Positions 36,403 to 47,327 of a stretch of DNA of 64,000 bases are shown here, piece by piece. Each line of letters begins with the position of its first letter. Position 1 is the stretch's first letter. This DNA is from Chrysoporthe austroafricana (Eukaryota; Ascomycota; Sordariomycetes; Diaporthales; Cryphonectriaceae): NCBI GenBank assembly GCA_001051155.2, contig JYIP02000004.1:2102383-2166382 (forward strand). The letters run 5' to 3'. The position numbers and the translations under genes are program-made. The notes under the pieces are model-generated. The model made no database searches, was not told the DNA's origin, and saw only the letters and a list, made by a program, of their open reading frames with translations.

Positions 36403-38025
36403 TCAGTCACTCCGTTTGAAACCGAAAGTGTCATCCAGCTGGCTATCGTCGTCATCTGCGTCAAAGTCTCGAGTAATGTCCAGAGCGTCACTGAGCTCGC
36501 TGTCAGCGCGCCAGGGCACAGATTCAGTTTCTTCGTCGGCTAAAGAAGTGAGCAAATACTCGCTGCTGTCGGAGACGAACAGAGCGCCCGGCTCCACATT
36601 GTCTAAGTTTAGCCAGGTCGCATGTACTTTGCCGTTGGAGAGCCTTCCGGAGAAATTGACAGGACTGGGGCCCTCTGACAGAGGATCCCAAACGAAGACA
36701 AGCGAATCACATGCACGACCATCACAGATAACGAGCAAAGTCTCGCGAATGACAGGATGCCACAAGACTCGTGACACGGTTCCGTGGAACAGCAGAACAG
36801 CCCTGAGCTCAGCAGCCGTGAGGTCCCAGATCCAGACCGTGCTTGGTGCGTCCTCAAGCCTGGTGGCAAGGAGTGCTGAGGATATATCGAATGACAGGAA
36901 CGCACAGCCAGACGGAGGTGAGGCCGACGTTGTGGGCTGCATGACTGGAGGGTCAACGGTCTGGAGAGCCTTGACGAATCGATGGCCGCCGGCGCTGAGT
37001 TGGTGTTGCCAGACCTGATGCAGTCGAGTCAACAGTGTGGAGGGTCGGAAGGGAATGTAGGTGGAGAGGTACATACCTGAAGGGTGTCTGTAGACACTAT
37101 AGTGTTCGGATGTTGCAGTCGCACGGCTTCAGTGACATATGTCATGTCCATGATGCATATGCGCCTGCTGCTGTCACCAATAGCTAGCTTGCAGGCGTCT
37201 GCAGAAAAGCCCAACATCCTAATCCCAGAACCAAGCTTGATCTCGGCGTCGGCCGGTTTCAGAACCTGGGGGCCGGACCATGCCTTGAAGAAGTTTCCAT
37301 CCGGTGTATAGAACAGAACTTTGTGGCCATGAGCTGCAGCTTCCCATGTTGCAAGCCATTTCCCGTCCGGACTCCAGACGATGCCTTGGGCATCAATTGT
37401 ATCAGGACACCAAGACCTCTGGAGCTCCTTTGTCTCCGGGTGGTGAATGCTGATCACGTCCTTGCCCGATGTGCGTGTGATGACAGTCAGGTGCCGGGTT
37501 CTTGGTCGGAAGCAGAACCCTTTTTGGACGGAGGCTGCAGTGTGAAATTTGGGATTGGCCACCTCGACAGCCCTAGACGAGACGACATCGAAGATAGCCA
37601 ACTTGAGGCCTAAAGAAGCACATACGCAGACATCTGTGTCCGATGCGCCGAAGGCTACATAGACTGGCTTAGCTGCAGGCGGAACGAGATTCCGGATTGC
37701 TGCACGAAACCCGTCTCCTTCGCGGGCAGAGAACACATGTACCTCGTTGGTCGAGGCGACGAGGACTAGTCTCGACGAGGACGACCACTGGAAGAAAGTC
37801 ACCGGGCCAGCGAAGTCCCGAGGCAAGGTGATATCCTTGACTGCGTGCAGGGACTGAACCTCACGTATGCTGATGGTTGGGGCGAGCAGCGTCGCCACGA
37901 GCCTACCGTCTGGACTCGGCAAACAGTGAGGCGAAGCTGTCGGCATTGATGTCAGTAGCCGCCCTGGCCTCCCACTAACGGTTCGAGGCAGCTGCCTTAC
38001 CCCGGAAGCTCCTAGAGAAATGCAT
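36403..38025 (-). CDS. WRAP73: WD40 protein of the WRAP73 / Wdr8 family
   Basis: Three exons: 38001-38025 (25 nt), 37077-37936 and 36403-37014, with introns of 64 and 62 nt, joining to 498 residues. The tiny first exon supplies MHFSRSFR, which fuses in frame to ASPHCLPSPDGRLVATLL and matches the family N-terminus; starting at the in-frame ATG at 37946 would lose this. Repeats are visible as FQWSSSSRLVLVA, GIVWSPDGKWLATW, KVLFYTPDG and WIWDLTAAELRAVLLFHG. The C-terminus is acidic (DADDDDSQLDDTFGF), as in relatives. In fission yeast Wdr8 works with Msd1 to anchor microtubule minus ends at the spindle pole, and WRAP73 does so at animal centrosomes; a spindle-pole role here is inferred. An alternative last intron just before the stop (donor GTGACT near 36408) could extend the tail, but I prefer the stop at 36403. 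Confidence 0.9.
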
Positions 38026-38984
38026 TCTCGGTGTGCTGGCCTGGAGACGACGAGGAGGCGGGGTGATATGCGGATAGGCCGATGTACCCTCTCACATCAT
38101 TTCCCAGAACGCGAAGACCGGGTTGGCTAGGTATAAGCACTCCTGGCATCTGGTGTTGAAAAGATAGCCTGAGGACGGTAGCTGCCGAGGGATGGGCGAG
38201 GCACTCTGGCTTAACGGAGGCGGTGGCGGTGGGATTGGCTGGTGATAGCGAGCAGGTTGCTGAGTTGGGTCGAACGGGCCGTCGACGACGAAATGCAGTT
38301 TTCAGCCTTGTTTACGTTTATTGTCACCTGGCAGGGATTCCCAGGCACCCTAGCTGCCTGGGTACGCCGCCAAGCTGCGGCTGCCCGCCAATAGTAAATC
38401 CCACCGTTGCACCAACACCAAGTACATACTGTACTTCGTACGTCACTCGTGCTCACCTCTATCGTGCGTGCTCTATCTACCGAGACTAGTGATGCGTAGC
38501 CTTTCTCCAACGCCGCGGTGGGGTCGCCTTGAAATATTCCTCATCCAACGTCACTCTAAGGCTCGCCACGCTCTCTACAGTGGACAGCCAGAGTCTTCTG
38601 CGACAACACCACCTAATAATACCACATCGCGAGGCGTCCACCTTCTCTCTCCTACTCACGCACCGCTAGACTCCAACCACCCTAGGCTACAAGACGTGCG
38701 CCTATCTCTTCGTCACGGTCTTGCACCTGCCGGGGGGGATCCGGCCTTGTTAACATCTGCACTCTGCTATAGGAAGACGGCTACCTGCAGTCACCGGCTT
38801 CGAGACCTCATCTCAACACAGACAAGAAGCCCTGCCGGGGCTGCATCCCAGATATGGATGTGCGACCACCACAGTAGCACATTCTCTAGCGAGGTTCCAA
38901 GCGTGTGCTTGACACGACCACACCACACCACACCACAACGTTCCGTTAGGCCTAGGCTGGCTCGTCTTGCCATTAATTGCAGAA
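38026..38984. promoter_or_regulatory. shared promoter region of divergent WRAP73 and MoaA/MoaC genes
   Basis: About 960 bases separate two divergent starts (38025 minus, 38985 plus), so both promoters must lie here. I see no specific motif that I can name. A short CACAC repeat (accacaccacaccac) lies near 38920-38938, just ahead of the MoaA start. An open frame at 38468-39142 crosses into the MoaA start in another frame and is not credited. Confidence 0.5.
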
Positions 38985-41408
38985 ATGTCCATGCCAATAC
39001 GGGCCGTTGGGCGATGGTCACACGCTGCTCATGGGCTCTTTCGTCGTCTTCTACCCGGCTCATGGCTCCTCGCTCATGCACGCACCCGACAAACACCATC
39101 CCGAGGATCGTCTGCTGCTGCGTCTCAAGCAAGCCTGCTTAATGGCGGTGCGAGACAGGCTCACCGCTCGGATCTGGAGCTGCGGGCCCATTCGACGTCG
39201 TCTGGTTTCCGCGAGCTCCCTGGAACAACGCCTCCGCCTCCATCACCACGGCCGCCACAGCCCGATGCAAGCCCGCGCCGACAATCCCTACGGGATGCAA
39301 GGCCTTTCTCAGACTTCCTCACGGACACCTTCCAGCGGCAGCACACCTACCTGCGCATCTCTCTGACGGAGATGTGTAACCTCCGCTGCGTCTATTGCAT
39401 GCCCGAGGAGGGTGTGCCACTCTCCGCCCCCTCCTCTCTCCTGACCACCCCGGAGATCCTCCTGCTGGCTTCGACCTTTGTGTCTCAGGGAGTCAATAAG
39501 ATTCGGCTCACTGGTGGCGAGCCTACCGTGCGTCCCGACATCCTGTCATTGATGCAGCAGCTCGGGGCTCTCCGGCCCCACGGCCTGCGGGAGCTGTGTA
39601 TCACTACCAACGGTGTCGCTCTCCACCGCAAGCTTGAATCGATGGTCGAATCCGGGCTGACTGGCGTCAACTTGAGCCTCGACACACTTGACCCGTGGCA
39701 GTTCCAAATTATGACAAGGCGCAGGGGTTTCGATGCCGTACAGAGGAGCATCGCGCGCATCCACGAGCTGAACCGGGCGGGCGCGGGCGTCAAGTTCAAG
39801 ATTAACTGTGTTGTCATGCGCGGCGTCAATGATCGGGAACTACTCGACTTTGTGGACCTGACACGTGACAGAGATGTAGAGGTTCGATTCATCGAGTACA
39901 TGCCATTTGACGGCAACAAGTGGAGCCAGGCCAAGATGTTCAGCTATGGAGAGATGCTGGAAGTCATCCGCGAGCGCTATCCATCACTACGGAAGGTCCA
40001 AGATCATAAGAACGACACGAGCAAGACGTGGCACATACCCGGCTTCACTGGTCGCCTTGGCTTCGTGACGAGCATGACGCACAATTTCTGCGGCTCATGC
40101 AACCGGCTACGCATCACCAGTGACGGCAACTTGAAAGTGTGCCTGTTTGGGAATGCCGAGGTATCATTAAGAGATATAGTGAGGGAAGTAAACGGAGGAG
40201 AGCCCATTGATGAAGAGGCCTTCCTTAGGCTGAAGCAGCTTGCCATGGGCCAACAGCTGCCTGCCCTGCCACGACGAGACGACAGCGAGAGGCAGATGAT
40301 GATCGCGCCCAACTCAGATCAACTGCTCAGCGTCATCGGTGCAGCCGTGAAGAGGAAGAAGGCCAGGCATGCTGGCATGGGTGAGCTGAAGCAGATGAAG
40401 AACAGACCTATGATATTGATAGGTGGGTGACCCTGTTATTCCATCTGCCGAGGTATGGCATTGAGACATGATACCACATTTGAATCGGAGTTCGGGTTGA
40501 GCTTGACATTTCTGGAGGATTTTATCTGCTGAGTAGAGGAGCGGGCTGTGGTATGGGTAAATTGTTATCTCGAGAAGGATACCACTTAATTTTGGGCATT
40601 TGGCTAAGCTGCTTGGTATATAGATCAAATATCCTCGCTGTCTACACGGACTGCAAAGCATCATTCCCATCTTCACAGCCGGATCTGTCCACCAATACGC
40701 CACCATGCCTCACTGATGCCGTCGACATCATTTCCTCCCCAACTTTTACCTCCCTCAAGCCCGTCAGCATGCCAAACACGCCCCCTGTCTACGAGCACTC
40801 GCCTGCTGTCCAAGGCCAAGAGAAACGACGAGCCCGCATCCTCACCATTCCTATCCCAGCCCGTCTCAGATTCGGCATCACCACCCACTTCAAATCCCAA
40901 GCCCAGACTCACCCACGTGGACTCCACCGGTCAGGCACACATGGTGTCTATCGCGCACAAGCAGCCCACGACGCGTACCGCGCGGGCGGTCTGCAGCGTA
41001 CACTTTTCCAACCCCACCGCTCTGCAGCTGATGCGCGAGAACGGCCACAAGAAGGGTGACGTCCTCGGCGTAGCGCGGATAGCCGGCATCATGGCGGCAA
41101 AGAAGACGCCTGATCTCATTCCGCTGTGCCATCCGATCATGCTGTCACACGTGAGCGTGGAGCTGGACCCAGGGGAGACGGGAGGCGAAGGGGATCAGGG
41201 AGGCAGGGTCGACATCTCCGCCACTGTGACCTGCGACGGCAAGACGGGCGTCGAGATGGAGGCGCTCACCGCGGCGTCTACGGCCGCGCTAACGGTGTAT
41301 GACATGTGCAAGGCGGTGGATAAGGGGATGCGCATCGACGGATTGAGGGTCGTGCTGAAGGAGGGCGGGAAGAGTGGGCGGTGGGTGGAGGGGATGAGGA
41401 CGGGCTAG
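38985..41408 (+). CDS. cnxABC: MOCS1-type molybdopterin precursor locus: MoaA joined to MoaC
   Basis: The MoaA half (38985-40430, 481 codons) starts with an Arg-rich presequence-like segment ([21 protein letters not shown]). It has the radical-SAM cluster CNLRCVYC (Cys-x3-Cys-x2-Cys), [10 protein letters not shown] for SAM binding, and the second cluster in FCGSC with a third Cys in LKVCLFGN. It ends MILIGG then TGA at 40428-40430. The MoaC half follows in the same frame, open from before its ATG at 40716 to 41408. Together they turn GTP into cyclic pyranopterin monophosphate, the first step of molybdenum cofactor synthesis. A fused cnxABC gene is known in Aspergillus and MOCS1 in animals. 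An intron can remove the stop in frame: 40423-40623 (gtgggt...atatag) or 40427-40678 (gtgacc...cacag). Unspliced RNA would instead give MoaA ending in Gly-Gly. Two separate genes cannot be excluded. Confidence 0.9.
40716..41408 (+). CDS. MoaC half (cyclic pyranopterin monophosphate synthase)
   Basis: This is the MoaC portion of the locus, described separately because it might be translated on its own. It reads [13 protein letters not shown], then [47 protein letters not shown] and [13 protein letters not shown]. These include the family's catalytic Lys/His/Glu/Asp positions (His of CHPI, Glu of VEME, Asp and Lys of YDMCK). It completes the rearrangement begun by MoaA. The 55 residues before the domain (from MPSTSFPPQ through [15 protein letters not shown]) are basic and Ser-rich and look like a mitochondrial presequence. 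They would be an inter-domain linker in a fusion or a targeting peptide in a separate protein. In animals the corresponding fusion is processed to release MOCS1B. Confidence 0.85.
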   Translation: MPSTSFPPQLLPPSSPSACQTRPLSTSTRLLSKAKRNDEPASSPFLSQPVSDSASPPTSNPKPRLTHVDSTGQAHMVSIAHKQPTTRTARAVCSVHFSNPTALQLMRENGHKKGDVLGVARIAGIMAAKKTPDLIPLCHPIMLSHVSVELDPGETGGEGDQGGRVDISATVTCDGKTGVEMEALTAASTAALTVYDMCKAVDKGMRIDGLRVVLKEGGKSGRWVEGMRTG

Positions 41409-43130
41409 GCCTTCCAAGATCCAGTGGCGTGGGATAGCAGCACCGTCGTCCGGATGTGGTACGTCAAGCTCACCGATTTTCGAAAGGATCTCCGCAATCA
41501 GGCACCGAATCACTTTCGCGGTCAGCCTAGCATCCACCCGTGATGGTGTTTTAAGGGAACGGCACGCAGCCTCATAGCAGCATGGCACCCTGTGGTATAG
41601 CGTTCTACGGGATTGATATCTTCTCGATTATGTCTCTGCGGGATAACCATGTTGCCCTAAGTATCGGAGATAGGTCTGCTTTCGACCACATTGGATGAAT
41701 GGTCACTTTCGACTGGGTATACTAAGTCGCGCATAGGTGAGGATCGTGCCACAGCGTCCCGTGGCCGCATTCGTTGTCGACATTGATGAGGTGAAATACG
41801 CAAGGCCAGGTCTGTCGTGCCTGGGTACGAAAGCATTGCCAACCATTGCGTGCCTTGTTTTCTTTATCAGGCGCACGTGCACGAGAGCACATAATCTGCT
41901 ACGAAATCGTTGACGACGAACACTGGCCGACGGCCAGAGTCGGACCAGGGCGATGGGACCAGCGACTCCTGTGGCCAAGGCAACTATACCCGACTTTCTA
42001 CTTCCAATCTTCACTCGCTGTGGGCATCGGCCGAGTGTCGCCGTCCGGCGGCTGAAAGATGACGCTGGCGTCGTTGGCGGCAGTTGGCATGGTCCAGCGT
42101 GATCGCCTTTCTCAGGTCGTGAAACCGCGACCATATCGGTAATCTCGCGAAGTTGACCTTGTCACACCGAGCTTCCTTTTCGGCTCACCTGGATGGAGAT
42201 CTGTACAAGGTACTCAGTAGGCGATCAGTCCCCGCAATCCTGCGCAGACCCTCTTCGGCGATATCATCAATTTGCCTCCCAGGGGGAGGAGGATGAGAGT
42301 CGAAAATTCTCCGTGGTCTGCAACTGCGCAATTTCCACTGCTCCGGGCCGACAGGACCCTGGAATTCCTGTGTTGACGGCCTCGGAACACTGCGCTGGCG
42401 TAGCCTCGGCCGAAGTAGGTGTCAGCTTGAGCAGGGAGCGGCGACAGCTTCCGAGCACGACAGGCGCAGCCTCACGAGGCCTCGCCAGACGCCGCTGCGG
42501 AGCCGATGCCATGAGGCCGACGGGGCTTGCAGGTTGCTCGCTGTCGGTCCGCTGCCTGCTGAGAAATTGACGCAGCCTCACGAATCCGGGGGAACGATCA
42601 ACCGCCACCGATCCAACGACGCGAGATGGAGATCAACACAGAAACGTCCATCATGATCGGACTGCGGGTCGTCAACTGCTATCGACGCAAGAAGTAAGGG
42701 CTCGGCAGGGCTCGGCAGGGCTCGATGCTATCCCTGAAGAGGCAATCGTACGCGTGCCCGTCGCCCAACGGCCGCGCCTCGGCAGTCGGCCGCGAGAGAT
42801 TGGAGGCGACGTTCCGGCGCCCCCTTGTTCGTCCTTCGGAATGGCAAAGCTCGGACATGGCCGAGGCCAGCCAGTCAGGTCGTCGCGATAAGAGCACAGT
42901 AGAGACAGGGATCTCCCCATCGAGAGGTTGCAGGGCTCGAGACCCTGAAGGATCGTGAGGTTTAGGCGTTGGGCCTCGTCCCCAGAAACCTCTCGCTGCC
43001 CCTCTCCGCTCGCAACATACTTGCCGTACGAGTCAGAATTCTCTCGTGGTAGCAGCCCGGGGATCGACCTGAGGGTCTCGAGCGGTGAGCGGGCACCATG
43101 AATGAGCGACGGTGACACTCATGTTCGCGT

Positions 43131-43187
<57 letters not shown>
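43131..43187. repeat. TCAGGC hexanucleotide array, about 9.5 copies
   Basis: A perfect tandem of TCAGGC covers about 57 bases in a non-genic stretch. Because the unit is a multiple of three it stays open in most frames and reads as alternating Glu-Pro on the minus strand, which explains an apparent open frame there. It is a microsatellite. Confidence 0.95.
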
Positions 43188-46017
43188 CTCTGTCGCGAGG
43201 CAACTAACTGCGCTGCGCAACCTGGCGTCTGCGACCGTCTGCAGAAAGTCAATTGAGCACTGACTGGCACGTGCGATCCCAGACAAATCGATCTCGCTGC
43301 ATGGGGGCCCTAGCAAGACGCGACTTGTCTCTTGGACGGCCTGAGCTGCATGCAGCCAATCACCGCAGGCCGAATGGAATGGCGAGAGATAAGTCGATGC
43401 AGACTGCCCTGGTCATTTGGACGCGGGGTCTCGTCCAAGCCAGGTTGCGGTCGAGACGACTGGACCTCAGTTGCCTGTAGCAGGACGCGGAACACAATCA
43501 ACCTCGCAGCTTGTGCAATGCAATGCAGGTGCGGATGCCAGACACCGCAAGCACACCGAACATGATCGTCATCTTCCGGCTTCTCCTCCCCCGCTCCTCA
43601 CCTTGCGCGTGCGCGAGCGGCGGCAAACGGCGAACAATGTTGAGGACGGGCAAGAGTCGAGAACTCTCGCAGGGGACGTCTCATGTTCTGCAGGCCCCGA
43701 CAGAGCGGGTCCGTACGTAACAAATATCGTTGGAGAACGCCGCATTCTCGGCCGGACCCTGAGTGGCAAGCGGACTAGATGCGACGCCAGCGCGGTCGAC
43801 GAGCAGGTGAGCCCAGCCCCAGCATCGGGAGTCCGCCGACATGGAGAAATTAAGCCGCGCTTCGGTGGAGCCCTCTCTGGGGTTCATCGAGCTCGCAGAT
43901 CTGGGCCGCTCCTTCGACTCGGGCGCGTTCAGTACTGTAGGCAGGTAGGGAAAGACTGGTGGGACTGGCCTGGGACGAGCGAGTACAGCACGGCCAGGAG
44001 GACGGCCGGCAAGGCTGAGCTTATACCACATACTGAGTAACACATGCAGCGGGCCGGTTGCACTTCTCTCAGTCTCACACGCGACAGCCGGGTTGCCAAC
44101 CGATAAGGCCAATAGGCCCTGTCTTGGCGCACATCACTGCCGAGAGTGCTTTCCCCTTCTGCCCCTCTGCCCCTCCTCGCCATGACATCCTCCGTGGAGC
44201 TTCAGGAATATGATCAACTGCGAGGAGTCTCGGTAAAGCAGCGAGATGCGAGGTGCCCCCACTTAGCCTTGGCTTATTCTCACGGGAGTCTGCATCGAGC
44301 CCAATGCCCAAGAGAGAGCGAATGCAGCCATGGCAACGTAATACGGGCCGAAGCACAGCAGCCGGACCAAGTCGCTGCGAGGGCGCTGCTCTCCTTTTCA
44401 GGGTTTGCCGGTGTTGGCACTTGTCCAAGTGGCTCTGGTATTGGTCAATGGCATTGACTCTGGTCCTGACGCCGCGCAACTCAATTTCTGCGGCTGCCGT
44501 TTCCGCGACTTCCGACAGTCCGTCCTGATCGTCATGGTCTCGTCTAGGAAGAGAAGACCCTGAACCTCTGTTGCAGTCGACTTGGCCGGCTGGCGGGTGA
44601 GGCGAGGTGACATCAGCAAAACTCTAATAGGACAGACAGCCTGCTGCGGGATAAATTGCTATCGACGAACGCGCTACCCTGGGATAATCTTCGGGTGCTG
44701 GCATTGCTGGTACGGCAACCTGACTGGGGACTGCGTCTTCTACTAACAAGGCCTCCCGGTATGAACATCGAGAGCCTGGCCGGCAACCGGGTAGATGCTC
44801 GTCAGCTTCGGCGGGTAAACGCCTAGGACGGCGGGCGGCCTGGCGGCCTGCCCGATCAAAAAGGTTGGCGGTCTTTAGTATGTATCCTGACGTGCATGGA
44901 TTCCCTAGCGGCGTCTCGCTTCTCTAAGAGGATCATACGACGGTAGTTCTCCTGCGGACTATTTTCGGTAAGTGGCCCAGTGCTTGCAGGCCTCACACGA
45001 GTTTCTCCAGACTGGAGACGACGTCGCGAGGGTAAAATCTGGATCCAGCTGCGCCTGCATCTCCAGTCGATCTCGAGATTTGATACGTCCTCACCGCCTT
45101 GGGCCTTGGACAAGCGACACAGCCCGCACGACTCAACAAGAGGCCAGTCCCCCGCGGCCAGGAGATACTGCGACTCCACAGACGCACTGCTGCATGCGGC
45201 CGCGAGTTGTTGTACGGACATATGCAGTCGAATACACAGGTGGCCGAAGTTGACGCCGTTTACAAAGCTGAAATATGACAGCGCCTGCAGTCGGCTCCGA
45301 AGGGAGGAGAGAAGACATCTTCCCCCGGGAGCCCAGCAGGACGGATTGTCAACCGAATCGCCGATAATAGATGATCTACGCCCAGCGGACTGACTCGAGA
45401 GCTATCCTCACGGGGGGTCTGCTTCTGGACATCCGCGACGTTTGCGACAACGCGACCACACTACTGTACATAGCCAGGCTCCTGGACTGCGTTCGGGTTC
45501 CCCCACAAGGGACCCAAGACAACCGGCGGGCCAGAGCTTGTCAGAATTCCAATCTTGAGCGTCTAGTGTGAACCTAGATCGCCCTCAACGCGCTGTCAGA
45601 TCTTTCGCCAGAGGTGGTCGCCCCTAGATCGTCCAGTGGAGGGGACAGGCAGTCCGTCCGTCTTCGGTCAGACCCGCCACTACCCGGCCCCCTCTGCGGT
45701 CCATTCCACCCAAATAACCGGCCGTCCCCAGATTGGAACACGAGCCGACATCCCATCTATTCCCACCCTCCTCTACCTCATTTCCCTCCAACCAGTGTAC
45801 GATCAAGATATTCCTGCCACGTCCGACATAACGTGTCACGTCAAAGACAGACGGACAGACGGACGGGACAGAGAGAAAAAGAGAGAGCGGGTGATATAAC
45901 CTGACTGTCAACCTAGCCCAGTACCACCTATCACCGTCTCCATTCTCTCGACGGTCGCGTGCGGCTTGCATAGTTGAGACGGTAAACTTGGGTCGGACCC
46001 CCACTGCCCACGTCCAA

Positions 46018-46060
46018 CTATCTCTCTCCTCCCACGCCTCTTTACCTCTTTCGAGTCGCA
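46018..46060 (+). promoter_or_regulatory. pyrimidine-rich leader of FYVE gene
   Basis: A C/T-dominated stretch lies about 80-120 bases upstream of the chosen start at 46140. Its position fits a transcription-start CT box of the kind common in filamentous fungi. Confidence 0.3.
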
Positions 46061-46139
46061 ACACCATACCTCATCCTTCTTGCTACCTCTCGTCTACCGC
46101 TGGGACGTCCCGATCGGGAAGGAATCCAAGCCCACAAAT

Positions 46140-47327
46140 ATGGCCATGGCGGATCTTGTCATGCCCAGGCTGCCGGACCAGCAGTCGACCTGGTTCCGTC
46201 ACCCGCATCACCACCAGCCAACAACCGGCCACCAGAGGTCCTTCTCCTATCACATGCCGCAACAGTCACAGCAGCAACCACAAATACCTCAGCCCCAGCA
46301 GCGACAGTCGCCACCCTTCGCCAGCAACTCTTCCGACATCTCACCCCTCAGCACATCCGGGAGCAATACGTCACCCGTCTCACCGAAGAACTACCACGGC
46401 CGCCAGGTCCGGCCGCTCTACGTGCCTGCCGTGCTGCGGCCGAACGAGTATCCGTCCAGCGCACAGCCGGCTAAGACCTCACCGGGTCTTGACGAGGCCG
46501 ACGATGACGACCGGGTAGTGCGCTCCAGCGGCAGCTTCACCAGCCTGTCAGGGATCCTCAGCCTGAGCAGGCTCTCGAGGAGAGACAGCGCCAAGGTTGT
46601 CGACTGGGACTGGGACCTGTCGAATTACCCAAAAGTCAACGGACAGCCCACGCGGCGACACTGGAAGGTACGTGCAGCAGACATGCAATGCGATGTGATG
46701 CGATGCGATGCTATGCGATGCGATGCGATGCTTCGCGACACAGGTGGCGCACACGAACACAAACGCAGGCGCGGCCGACACAAGACGGGGCTACCGGACC
46801 CGACATGGCACAACAATGTCTCGGTCTCCGAAGTGGCGTCACCTCACAGATGTTCCTGATCCCGAAGAATAAAGAAAAAGAATCCAGGGCTAACGGTTTC
46901 GCTTTCTCTCTCTCTCCAGGCCGACCAGGAATGCGAGGTCTGCGACGACCCGACCTGCAAGAAATACTTCAACTACTTCGTGCGGCGGCACCACTGCCGG
47001 CGATGCGGCAACATCTTCTGCGACGTGCACTCGAGCCGGGAGGTGCCCCTCGACGAGAGCGCCAACTACAACCCGCGCGGCCACCTGACCCGCTGCTGCG
47101 AGCACTGCTACAGCGACTTCAAGCTCTGGCGCAGCCGGAACGGCAGCCAGGCGTCGAGCTTGGGCGCCAGCCAAGCACCGCAGCAGCTGCACGGGGGGAG
47201 CAAGACTGTGCCGGCGAGCCCCATCGCCGCAAGCCCTATCTCGGGGGCGAGCCCGACTACGCCGGGTAAAACGCAGCCGGAGGTGGCGCTGAGTGTGCCG
47301 AGTGATTGGAACTGGAGCACTTTCTAA
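46140..47327 (+). CDS. FYVE zinc-finger protein (PI3P binding)
   Basis: Exons 46140-46667 and 46920-47327 flank a 252-nt intron (donor ggtacgt, branch ctaac, acceptor tctctccag) and join in frame to 311 residues. The first 176 residues are low-complexity, rich in Gln, Pro, Ser and His. The second exon opens the FYVE domain (about residues 174-245): HWK-ADQECEVC, then FVRRHHCRRCGNIFC, then CCEHCYSDF. The R(R/K)HHCRxCG basic patch that contacts phosphatidylinositol 3-phosphate is intact, and four Cys pairs are present. The domain is followed by a Ser/Pro/Ala-rich tail. PI3P binding points to endosomes or the vacuole; the particular trafficking step is not known. The first ATG at 46140 was chosen, with another in stronger context two codons on (46146). 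Reading into the intron without splicing loses the zinc finger altogether. Confidence 0.9.
46684..46735 (+). repeat. GATGC-type pentamer repeat inside FYVE intron
   Basis: About ten imperfect copies of ATGCG/GATGC lie just inside the 5' end of the 252-nt intron, which is among the longest in the window. Repeat expansion may explain the intron's size. Confidence 0.8.

Larger units (their letters stand above)
41409..46139. other. long gene-poor intergenic stretch
   Basis: About 4.7 kb between MoaC and the FYVE gene with no supportable gene. It contains a decanucleotide near-repeat (GGGCTCGGCA, about 2.5 copies) at about 42699-42722 and a perfect TCAGGC hexamer array at 43131-43187. Its open frames are short and overlapping. 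The last 150 bases are pyrimidine-rich and probably belong to the FYVE gene's promoter and leader. Confidence 0.55.

Noticed and set aside
36309..36491. Short minus-strand frame as an extra last exon of WRAP73
   Set aside because: A splice from about 36408 is possible, but the unspliced acidic tail already looks like the family's C-terminus.
38468..39142. 224-codon plus-strand frame upstream of MoaA
   Set aside because: It runs into the MoaA coding region in another phase, and its composition is Arg/Ser/His-rich without a domain.
43131..43187. Tandem array considered as a CRISPR-like repeat
   Set aside because: There are no spacers; it is a six-base microsatellite in a eukaryotic genome.
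46668..46859. Continuation of the FYVE first exon as a 259-codon protein ending at 46859
   Set aside because: It reads through a standard GT-AG intron into a pentamer repeat, and splicing instead gives a complete FYVE domain in frame.
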